DNA of 7,178 bases from Bacteroidales bacterium (GTDB lineage Bacteria > Bacteroidota > Bacteroidia > Bacteroidales > GCA-2748055), in NCBI GenBank assembly GCA_029934875.1, contig JAOZLK010000227.1:1-7178 (forward strand), written 5' to 3'. Below, in pieces: positions 1-6,858 of this stretch (the stretch's first letter is position 1; each line of letters opens with the position of its first letter). Position numbers and translations under genes: made by a program. The notes under the pieces were generated by a model, which had not been told where the DNA came from, did not search any database, and was given only the letters and a program-made list of their open reading frames with translations.

Positions 1-898
1 AAAGAAGTTCTATAGCACCTGCACTTGCAAGATATACATCTGAAGTATAAGTTGCTGAATACAATGAATTATTCTGGGACAGTGATGCATCATACTGAAG
101 TTCAAAAATACCTTCTATTGAGTTACCTGGATAAAAATTCGTAAACCATTCGCCACTGGAAACAAGGTTGATCACAGTGTTCTCAATTGCTTCAATATAG
201 CCCATACCCTCTTCATAATCGAAGTTCCATAAACTGATATCAGCCAGGAGCGCATTGATGGCATTTTTAGATGCACGTCCCCTGTTATTCTCAATGGAAC
301 CATAATCATCCGATATATAATTGCGTGCCTTAATCAAATCTGCCTTGATTGTATCAATGATTACATGCTCAGGAGATTTGTGGGGATATAGTTCAACATT
401 ATCAGATTCAGTTGGATATAATACAAGAGGTACCTCATTAAAAATCCTGATCAGATAGAAATATGAAAGACTCCTGAGGAACAGCGCTTCAGACGCTATT
501 CCCAGCATCTGGTATTCAGAATAGGTTTGATCCAGCTCAAAGATGATGGGATTATACTTGAGTACACTGTTGCAGTAATTGATAACCTTATAAAAACCGG
601 ACCAATTGCACAGGTCGTTGTCTGGCTTAATATTTCCTTTCAGAGTTTCACGAATATATGTAGGAGTATTGTTATCTTCATCAATAAGTCCTCCCCTGAT
701 CTCTCCATAGAGGAAAAGCGCTTCATCCATCTCAGTCAGCTGGTTATAAGCACCCATCAGCGTCGCTTTAATGTCCTCCTTGGTCTGCCAGTATTCGTCC
801 TGGACAAGTCCGTCAGGAGGCACCAATTCCAGCCAACTATCACAGGATGATGCAATCAACATCATTAAAATAAACAGGTATCTGGATAATTGTTTCAT
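1..898 (-). CDS. SusD/RagB-family outer-membrane nutrient-binding lipoprotein (3' end beyond window)
   Basis: SusD-type surface lipoproteins bind oligosaccharides and form the lid of the SusC barrel. The ATG at 898-896 opens a frame of 299 codons with no stop before the left edge; family members are usually about 450-650 aa, so roughly half is visible. Residues 1-19 are a lipoprotein signal peptide with a hydrophobic stretch and lipobox IASSC (Cys19), followed by DSWLEL. Family hallmarks are the early W..KEDI...L.GAYNQLTE segment (about 38-56), NWSGFYKVINYCNSVL (98-113), SEALFLRSLSYFYLIRIFNE (136-155) and the GRASKNAINALLADISLW helix (207-224), which match the TPR-like scaffold of the family. 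It begins 8 nt after the SusC stop, with a weak AGGA just before the ATG, so it is the third gene of the operon. I see no frameshift. The bound glycan cannot be predicted from this portion. Confidence 0.95.
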   Translation of the reverse strand, partial: MKQLSRYLFILMMLIASSCDSWLELVPPDGLVQDEYWQTKEDIKATLMGAYNQLTEMDEALFLYGEIRGGLIDEDNNTPTYIRETLKGNIKPDNDLCNWSGFYKVINYCNSVLKYNPIIFELDQTYSEYQMLGIASEALFLRSLSYFYLIRIFNEVPLVLYPTESDNVELYPHKSPEHVIIDTIKADLIKARNYISDDYGSIENNRGRASKNAINALLADISLWNFDYEEGMGYIEAIENTVINLVSSGEWFTNFYPGNSIEGIFELQYDASLSQNNSLYSATYTSDVYLASAGAIELL

Positions 899-906
899 TC
901 CTATCA

Positions 907-3900
907 TTAAAAACCGATTGAGATACTAAGCGTATAAGCCTCAGGTGGCGGTGTCCTTGCATTATCAGTTCCGAACCAGAATGGATCTGATGAATCCTGG
1001 GGTATTTCAGGGTTTGGGCCGGAATAGTTTGTAAAAGTCAATATTTTACGCATGCTTAAAGCCAGATCAATACTGCTGACATGAATTTTCCTGCTCATTT
1101 TTGCAGGGAGACCGTATCTCAGAGAGAGGTTATTTAAACGCAGGAAATCTCCATCTTCAACATACCGGCTGGAACCCAGGTTATTGGCAGGATGATCGAG
1201 GTAGGCACGTGGAAGCATCCCCTCCTCATCCTGTCCCTCAACACGCCAACGGTGCATCACTGCCATGCTCTGGTTGTTCTTATTTAGCATTCCTTCTGTA
1301 TTCATTGCTACTTCATTGACAATCTGAAACCCTGACCTGTATAGAAATTGAAATGAGAGTCTGAATGATTTATATGATGCTCCACCGCCAAATCCACCGA
1401 AAAAGTCCGGATTTGAATCTCCCAGGTAGATCACATCATTCAGGTCAATGACTCCATCATGATTTATATCTTCATATTTAGCATCTCCACCCTGGAAAAG
1501 ATATCCATTATTATAGGCCAATGGGACAGGGTCACCATTCGAATCAATAATGGGAGTGCCATCAGCACTTAAGGCAACTACATCCGAGGTTGAAGGCCAG
1601 GTACCCAGATAATTAAATCCATAAAATGAACCAATAGGTTGTCCCACTTCTGCCCGCCTTGGGAATTGACCATTTCCAATAGAGACATCCACTTCATTGT
1701 TAAAATTATCCGGGAACTTAAGAAATGTATTCAGGTTTTGAGAGATATTCATATTGACTGAAAATGAAAAATCTTTCCTTTTTATAAGTATCGCCCTTAC
1801 AAATAGCTCCCATCCTTTGTTTTCCAGTTCTCCGCCATTAAACCATAATAACTGTGAAAAACCTGAGGAATTGGGGATTTTATATTTATTCCAGAGAAGA
1901 TCCTGTGTTAATTTATTATACACTTCTGCTGTAAAATTCACATTGTTATTGAAAAAAGCGAGGTCCAGACCAATGTTCCAGGAAGACATTGTTTCCCACT
2001 TAAGGTTATCGAGTTGCACCTGTTTTGGGATAATGATTGGATTATCTATATATAAGCTTGGATTTGTTGTATTGTAGATGGCATGTCTTGCATATGGATT
2101 GCCGGGTTCTCTTCCGGTCATCCCCCAGCTTGCACGAAGTTTTCCATCGCTCAGGAATTTTGCAGCCTGCAAAAAAGTCTCTTCTGAGAATCTCCAGCCA
2201 ACTGATGCACTTGGAAAAATACCCCATCGACGGTTACTCCCAAACTTCGAACTACCATCAGCCCGAACGTTAAAGGAACTGATGTACCTGTCCTTGAATT
2301 TATAATTAACACTGGCCAATGCTCCAAGCGCACGGAATTCGCTGGATCCCGACTTGATTGATCTGATAACGGCATTGGCTGCAGGATCTGAAATACCGGA
2401 GCTTGGTCCACGGTTGTTTGTAAGTGCAATATAGTCCTGGGTGCGCTGATCGGTTTCAAACAACAGAACCGTAGAGAAACTGTGATTGTAGCTAAGTCTG
2501 GGAATAAAAAAGAACTGGCTTCTGGTGGTAATCTTAGTATCTTTGGAATTAGATTCAAACGATTCGTTTTTTAGCGGATCAAGCCAGTCTGCTCCAATGG
2601 CATTATATGGAAGAAATCCATTGCTCTTCTCATTTAAATACTGGAAGGAGATGGTCTCCCTGAATCTCAACCAGGGAACAATAGTATAGTTCACAACATA
2701 ACTATTCAGGATGATGTCCTCAAGAATATCGTTGCTGCTTAAATTTGTAATTGCAACCGGATTGAAATAGACGGTTCCTTCACCCTGATAACTATTACTC
2801 GGTGTGAAATAATCTCCTGTTGGATTCCCAAACTGATCATACTCCCAAATGCTCATATTGGGTGCTTTAACATAGGCCATCTCCCTCACATCAACGGCAT
2901 GTCTCCCATTTCCCAGATCAGCGCGTATCTTATAATTACCCTCCTTAAAACTATTGGTATAACTGAAATTTACCGAGAACTTTAATTTATTTGACAGGTT
3001 GTAATCCAGGTTGATCCTTGTGGAGATTCTCTTTAAGCCCGTATTCAGCGTTGCCCCTGTATTTGAGAGGTAGTTAAAAGAAGTAAAATAACGCGTTTTT
3101 TCACCACCTCCTGACACCTTGAAATACTGGTCATTTATGAATCCAACTCTTGTGATCTCCTCCAGCCAGTTGGTATTTGCACTGTAGTTATAAAAATCAT
3201 CATACAGGGGGTCATAAGCAATCTCATCCGGTATAGTATATTCACCAAGAGCATTATGATGCTCCTCCCTTTGAAGCATAATATATTCATCCCCATTTAG
3301 CATCGGAATCGGAGGAGGGTCAACACTCCAGGTATATTTTCCCTGGTAATCAAACCTGGTTCTTCCTTTTACACCACGATATGTTTCAATAAGGAGAACT
3401 CCATTTGCACCTTTTGATCCCCATACTGCTGAAGAGGCAGCATCTTTTAAAACTTCAATAGATTTAATATCCTGTGGGGCAATGCTAACCAGATCACCAA
3501 TATCCTCCTGGTCGGCTGTACCAAAATCGAAATCAGGATTGATCCTTATATCCATGGAGATTCCATCAACTACTATTAAGGGCTGCGAATTTCCGATCGA
3601 ACCAAGCCCGCGAATGACTATTTGGGAACCACTTCCGGGGTCACCCGATGCTGCAATAATATCCAGTCCCGCTACTTGTCCCTGCAATGCTTCTTCAGCT
3701 GACACAGCCCCCAAATGCTTGGTATCAAGCATATCCACTTTCACACGTGAACTGGTCTGATCTCTTTGTGAAATATTGGTTAAGGGGTCGTTGCTCGCTA
3801 CCGCCGTAACCACGACCTCCTCAATTCCAATAGATTCAGCTTCGAGTATAAGATTCAGCGTGCTCCTGTTGTTCAATAAGGTCTCCTGGGTCTTAAAACC

Positions 3901-4176
3901 AATGCAGCTGGCTACGATTAATGCATTCTGTGATTCGACACTAATCTGAAAGTTACCATTGACGTCGGTAACCGTCCCGGAAATAATTCTTCTGTCTTTG
4001 TCATACTCTACAATAGTTGCTCCAATCACAGCTTCACCCGATCCATCCAGGATATTCCCCCTGACTATACTTTTTGCCTGGCCCGACAGTGTATATGGAG
4101 CAATAAGCACACCCATGATCAGGACGATCAATGTTGATGCAAACTGCTTTATATGTAGACGCTGTCTTATTCTCAA
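907..4176 (-). CDS. SusC/RagA-family TonB-dependent outer-membrane receptor
   Basis: This 1089-residue protein has the usual length of a SusC-type transporter, which imports SusD-bound oligosaccharides across the outer membrane using TonB energy. Residues 1-33 form a signal peptide (basic RIRQR then hydrophobic LIVLIMGVLIAPY). Residues about 37-115 are a carboxypeptidase-regulatory-like beta-sandwich (VRGNILDGSGEAVIGATI, then GNFQISV and GFKTQE). A TonB-box-like IEEVVVTA (118-125) precedes the plug. The plug has IRGLGSIGNSQPLIVVDGI (188-206) and SIEVLKDAASSAVWGSKGAN (239-258), the SusC/RagA signature. The rest is a 22-strand-type barrel; it includes the DINHDGVIDLNDVIYLGDSN segment common in SusC proteins and ends in an aromatic residue (SISIGF). 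There is no STN domain. The start is probably TTG at 4176: no ATG lies between the upstream in-frame stop and this codon, and the next ATG (codon 21) would remove the basic part of the signal peptide. It is second in the operon, 7 nt after the fasciclin gene. Confidence 0.97.
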   Translation of the reverse strand: MRIRQRLHIKQFASTLIVLIMGVLIAPYTLSGQAKSIVRGNILDGSGEAVIGATIVEYDKDRRIISGTVTDVNGNFQISVESQNALIVASCIGFKTQETLLNNRSTLNLILEAESIGIEEVVVTAVASNDPLTNISQRDQTSSRVKVDMLDTKHLGAVSAEEALQGQVAGLDIIAASGDPGSGSQIVIRGLGSIGNSQPLIVVDGISMDIRINPDFDFGTADQEDIGDLVSIAPQDIKSIEVLKDAASSAVWGSKGANGVLLIETYRGVKGRTRFDYQGKYTWSVDPPPIPMLNGDEYIMLQREEHHNALGEYTIPDEIAYDPLYDDFYNYSANTNWLEEITRVGFINDQYFKVSGGGEKTRYFTSFNYLSNTGATLNTGLKRISTRINLDYNLSNKLKFSVNFSYTNSFKEGNYKIRADLGNGRHAVDVREMAYVKAPNMSIWEYDQFGNPTGDYFTPSNSYQGEGTVYFNPVAITNLSSNDILEDIILNSYVVNYTIVPWLRFRETISFQYLNEKSNGFLPYNAIGADWLDPLKNESFESNSKDTKITTRSQFFFIPRLSYNHSFSTVLLFETDQRTQDYIALTNNRGPSSGISDPAANAVIRSIKSGSSEFRALGALASVNYKFKDRYISSFNVRADGSSKFGSNRRWGIFPSASVGWRFSEETFLQAAKFLSDGKLRASWGMTGREPGNPYARHAIYNTTNPSLYIDNPIIIPKQVQLDNLKWETMSSWNIGLDLAFFNNNVNFTAEVYNKLTQDLLWNKYKIPNSSGFSQLLWFNGGELENKGWELFVRAILIKRKDFSFSVNMNISQNLNTFLKFPDNFNNEVDVSIGNGQFPRRAEVGQPIGSFYGFNYLGTWPSTSDVVALSADGTPIIDSNGDPVPLAYNNGYLFQGGDAKYEDINHDGVIDLNDVIYLGDSNPDFFGGFGGGASYKSFRLSFQFLYRSGFQIVNEVAMNTEGMLNKNNQSMAVMHRWRVEGQDEEGMLPRAYLDHPANNLGSSRYVEDGDFLRLNNLSLRYGLPAKMSRKIHVSSIDLALSMRKILTFTNYSGPNPEIPQDSSDPFWFGTDNARTPPPEAYTLSISIGF

Positions 4177-4183
4177 AATAATA

Positions 4184-6490
4184 CTATTTATGGATCACAA
4201 AGTCTATATCATGCAATACCCCGGTTGTTATCAGATCGTAATTAGATATTTCACTCAAATCAGTATCTGAAGTGATCATTGTATTTGTGAACCCTTCTGT
4301 TTCGTTAATGGTTCCGATGAGGATACCCTCCCTGTCAAGAATATCAATTATATCAGGACCGGTTTGAACAGACATGAGTGAATATCTGGTAAACAGAGGG
4401 GTAGATGATTCGTCGATCCTCATGGTTGTATATTCACCTGATGACATTTTCCCATCTGTAAAGATCTTCTCACCCCGAATAAAATGGTAGCGCAAGAGTG
4501 CTTCCAGATCTTCAACAGATAATGTATCCGCTCCATAATCAGTGAGGGCTTGCTCTGTAGGGACAAATATGGTGTAATTCTCTCCTTCAAATAGAAAATC
4601 AAATTGATAAGTTCTGTCATTGTACAGTCCGGCCTTTAAGAGCAATTCCAGGAATTTGGATCTGGACTCAGCATTTAATGCATCGAACATTGACATTTTT
4701 GGAGGAAGGAGCCATCCATTCACCTCATAAGTAGTTCCATTGTCAGTTGGCTCCTCCAACTCATCTGCCGTCACAACAATTTCATCTCCACCATTATACC
4801 CAGCTCTCGATGGGGATCCTCCCATTACTTTGCCGCTTGAATTTTCAAACACAATATAATTGCCAGCAAGATTCTCAATAAATTCTTTCCCGGCACTTCC
4901 GTCAGGCGTACTAATCCCCACCTGGTTCAGTAATCTTTTTGACAGTAATTTTGTGCCCATTTTTTGAAACTTCTCAGCTCCTCTGTCATAGGCTGTAAAT
5001 TCATAAGTGTTCAGATCTCTGTTTTTCCATGAGAAGATCAGGGAAGAATCCTCATCTAAGGTATTGTCTGATATAATAAAGAAAGAGAAGTCATTCTCCT
5101 CTTTTTTCAATGCAGGGAGTATCTTTGTTTGTTCAATAGCATAGAGAAAACTACTAAATCCGGGCCGGAGATAGACTGGGGCAGAAACACTTGTAAATGC
5201 CCTTGGAACAATAAGATCATCCAGCACCAGGAATGTTGAATTACTGCCGTAGTATTTATATACAATCGAACTCTCATCCACAACAATAACATCTCCTTCC
5301 CCGGTATAAAACCCTTCAGTGAGATCAACCTGGTAAATTGGATTGGCACTCATATGGTTTCTCAGAATAATCTTTTTGATCTCAACAGGAACCGACTCCC
5401 AGGAACTCCAGTGTGGCAAACCACTATTTTCTATTAAAATATCATTAATAAAGGTTTCGAAGGCATCATCTGTAGGTGCCAGAAACCCATTATGATATTG
5501 CAGGGTATATTTATCGGCATTGAGGTCCGGCCCTGTTAATTCTTCGTGAATATTGAAGGGTAATTCAGGATAATCCAGAATGTACAAAGTATCGAAATCC
5601 AGGCCCTGTTTTGCTTCTGGTTGTCTGCCGGTTTCATTCAAATCTGATTTGAATTTAGGGAATAAGCCAAGTAATTCACGGATGTAACTGAAATTGCCAT
5701 CGTTTTCTTCAGCAAATACTATTTGTTCAGTATTTAACAAAGGCTCAACAAGCTGATCAATCTCATAGATGAAACCGTTTTGTGCAAAAATTTCAGGTCC
5801 CATGACCTTCCCATTGGCATAATGTATGCTGCTGTTATCGTATGGTCTCTCATAGAAGAAATCATAGTCTGAGCCTGAAAGCCCATTAATGTCAAAATAT
5901 GCAGGGAAAAAGATAGGCACATATTTTCTCGACCTGGAGTATACCATTCTATAATCATTTGCAACAGTCGAATCCACTATGGAAATCTTCCCCTGGTCAT
6001 TATAGATCCAGTACTTTTTATCCGGATCCTGCAGTGTGGTTTCTCTTTTATAGGCCCTCGGCTTGCTGTTTTTCGGGTCACGGGGATCAATCCATCCTTC
6101 AACATCAAGAATTTGTATCTGGTCCAGTGTCCAGGCGTCCTGTATGATATGAATCCGGACGATATTCCGCAGTTCAGGTAATGAGATATTCTCAACATCT
6201 CCCCCATACTCAGGATGCTTTGACAAAAAACTGTCAAAGGCTTCATCATTTGGAGCAAATATCGTATAGCTGCCTGTTTTATCCAGAATGGTGTCGTAAC
6301 CTGTAAGCTCAACACAAAGTTGAAATGTACTTAGATTCTCCAGGCTTGAAAGTTGGGTATAGAGTTTTCCCACCAGCCAGTCCGGGCGCTGATACTTATC
6401 AAGATCATCTATATCCTTGCAGCTGGAAATAATCAGCAACACTGAGAAAAGTCCTATAATTCTCTTGATGAATGGTCTTGTAGCAGGCAT
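4184..6490 (-). CDS. Multidomain fasciclin (FAS1)-like lipoprotein, first gene of the SusCD operon
   Basis: This 768-residue protein appears to be a string of four FAS1-like domains on a lipid anchor. Residues 1-24 are a lipoprotein signal peptide with lipobox IISSC (Cys24); the following KDIDDLD is acidic, as in Bacteroidota lipoproteins exported to the cell surface. Domain 1 (about 38-250) has SYTIFAPNDEAFDSFL (74-89) and closes with NGFIYEIDQLV; it carries a long insert at about 130-235. Domain 2 (about 262-440) has FLAPTDDAFETFI (336-348) and ILRNHM. Domain 3 (about 442-597) is the most diverged: FSFFIISDNTL (468-478) and a closing TTYEVNGWLLPP. Domain 4 (about 599-768) is clear: YTIFVPTEQAL (639-649), LRYHF (666-670) and TGVLHDIDFVIHK (756-768). 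The start is fixed because an in-frame TAG lies directly before the ATG. FAS1 domains are adhesion or binding modules in other proteins. A role as an accessory surface glycan-binding protein is inferred from its place ahead of SusC. No catalytic motif is seen. Confidence 0.88.
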   Translation of the reverse strand: MPATRPFIKRIIGLFSVLLIISSCKDIDDLDKYQRPDWLVGKLYTQLSSLENLSTFQLCVELTGYDTILDKTGSYTIFAPNDEAFDSFLSKHPEYGGDVENISLPELRNIVRIHIIQDAWTLDQIQILDVEGWIDPRDPKNSKPRAYKRETTLQDPDKKYWIYNDQGKISIVDSTVANDYRMVYSRSRKYVPIFFPAYFDINGLSGSDYDFFYERPYDNSSIHYANGKVMGPEIFAQNGFIYEIDQLVEPLLNTEQIVFAEENDGNFSYIRELLGLFPKFKSDLNETGRQPEAKQGLDFDTLYILDYPELPFNIHEELTGPDLNADKYTLQYHNGFLAPTDDAFETFINDILIENSGLPHWSSWESVPVEIKKIILRNHMSANPIYQVDLTEGFYTGEGDVIVVDESSIVYKYYGSNSTFLVLDDLIVPRAFTSVSAPVYLRPGFSSFLYAIEQTKILPALKKEENDFSFFIISDNTLDEDSSLIFSWKNRDLNTYEFTAYDRGAEKFQKMGTKLLSKRLLNQVGISTPDGSAGKEFIENLAGNYIVFENSSGKVMGGSPSRAGYNGGDEIVVTADELEEPTDNGTTYEVNGWLLPPKMSMFDALNAESRSKFLELLLKAGLYNDRTYQFDFLFEGENYTIFVPTEQALTDYGADTLSVEDLEALLRYHFIRGEKIFTDGKMSSGEYTTMRIDESSTPLFTRYSLMSVQTGPDIIDILDREGILIGTINETEGFTNTMITSDTDLSEISNYDLITTGVLHDIDFVIHK

Positions 6491-6516
6491 CTACAGTTTT
6501 ATAGCATTAGCAATAA

Positions 6517-6524
6517 CAAATGTA
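6517..6524 (-). promoter_or_regulatory. Candidate Bacteroides-type -7 promoter element for the fasciclin-SusC-SusD operon
   Basis: Read on the minus strand, these bases are TACATTTG, an exact match to the Bacteroides primary-sigma -7 consensus TAnnTTTG. It would place the transcript start about 20 nt before the ATG at 6490, giving a short leader. No TTTG-like -33 element is present at the expected distance upstream (around 6544-6548), so the promoter would be weak or activator-dependent. An 8-bp motif in AT-rich DNA can occur by chance. Confidence 0.4.
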
Positions 6525-6564
6525 TCTATTTATATCAGGGCTCTCATCCGATTATCGTTCTCAG

Positions 6565-6588
6565 ATGTCGAATTTCCGTTCGAAACAT
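6565..6588. repeat. Interrupted inverted repeat upstream of the operon promoter
   Basis: The arms ATGT+CGAA and TTCG+ACAT are complementary around a 6-nt centre (TTTCCG), with two extra A residues breaking the right arm. The core TCGAA...TTCGA (6568-6583) is perfect. It lies about 40 nt upstream of the candidate -7 element, a position suited to an activator or repressor site. It has no T-tract, so it is not a typical terminator. Function is unknown and chance is possible. Confidence 0.35.
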
Positions 6589-6691
6589 TTGCTTCAGGCA
6601 TACATACATGTTTGTTTTCTCTGGTTTATATAAACAACAAATGTCAATATTACCAACTACAAAATCAAGCAGGTAAATGACCATTCTTTAT

Positions 6692-6715
6692 GCAAAGGAT
6701 TGCGCAAAGGTTTGC
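6692..6715. repeat. Tandem 12-bp palindromic repeat, candidate double operator
   Basis: Two directly abutting 12-bp units, GCAAAGGATTGC (6692-6703) and GCAAAGGTTTGC (6704-6715), differ at one base. The second is a perfect inverted repeat of GCAAA/TTTGC around GG; the first has one mismatch. The half-site GCAAA is like that of many LacI-family operators, which usually have a CG centre rather than the GG seen here. The pair lies about 200 nt before the fasciclin start and about 145 nt before the beta-helix start, so it could control both directions. The regulator is not in the window. Confidence 0.55.
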
Positions 6716-6858
6716 ACATTGATTTTTATGCTGTAGAACATGTTATCAAGCATAGAAGTTCAGAATCCTCGACAATATTTTGCATCAAAAACCTTTGGGA
6801 GTAGTACAATTGAAACAATTAAAATATTACTTTCGAAAAATACACTTCTCAAAAAAAC

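Larger units (their letters stand above)
6491..6858. other. Divergent intergenic regulatory region
   Basis: This 368-nt AT-rich gap separates the minus-strand fasciclin-SusC-SusD operon from the plus-strand beta-helix gene, so both promoters should lie here. It contains a minus-strand -7 element close to the operon start, an interrupted inverted repeat near 6565-6588, a tandem 12-bp repeat at 6692-6715 and a short perfect inverted repeat TTTTG-CAT-CAAAA at 6778-6790. No good Shine-Dalgarno is seen before either start. I see no tRNA and no convincing small gene; the open frames that cross it overlap the ends of the two flanking genes in wrong frames or antisense. Confidence 0.7.

Noticed and set aside
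527..850. 107-codon plus-strand open frame inside the SusD gene
   Set aside because: It is antisense to a clear SusD coding frame, has no recognisable domain and no signal of its own; it is a shadow frame.
2042..2558. Several overlapping open frames on both strands inside the SusC gene
   Set aside because: They overlap the continuous 1089-residue SusC frame; their translations are low-complexity or Cys/Ser/Leu-rich with no family features.
6417..6680. 87-codon plus-strand open frame across the fasciclin start and intergenic region
   Set aside because: It begins antisense to the fasciclin signal peptide and covers the candidate operon promoter; no ribosome binding site or recognisable motif supports it.
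6692..6715. Tandem 12-bp repeat as a CRISPR fragment or mobile-element end
   Set aside because: There are only two abutting copies with no spacers, and no transposase, integrase or target-site duplication nearby; an operator is a simpler reading.
6794..6835. TTTG (6794) and TACTTTCG (6828) as a -33/-7 promoter for the beta-helix gene
   Set aside because: The -7 element has one mismatch and the spacing of about 30 nt is too long for the Bacteroides consensus, so I do not annotate it.
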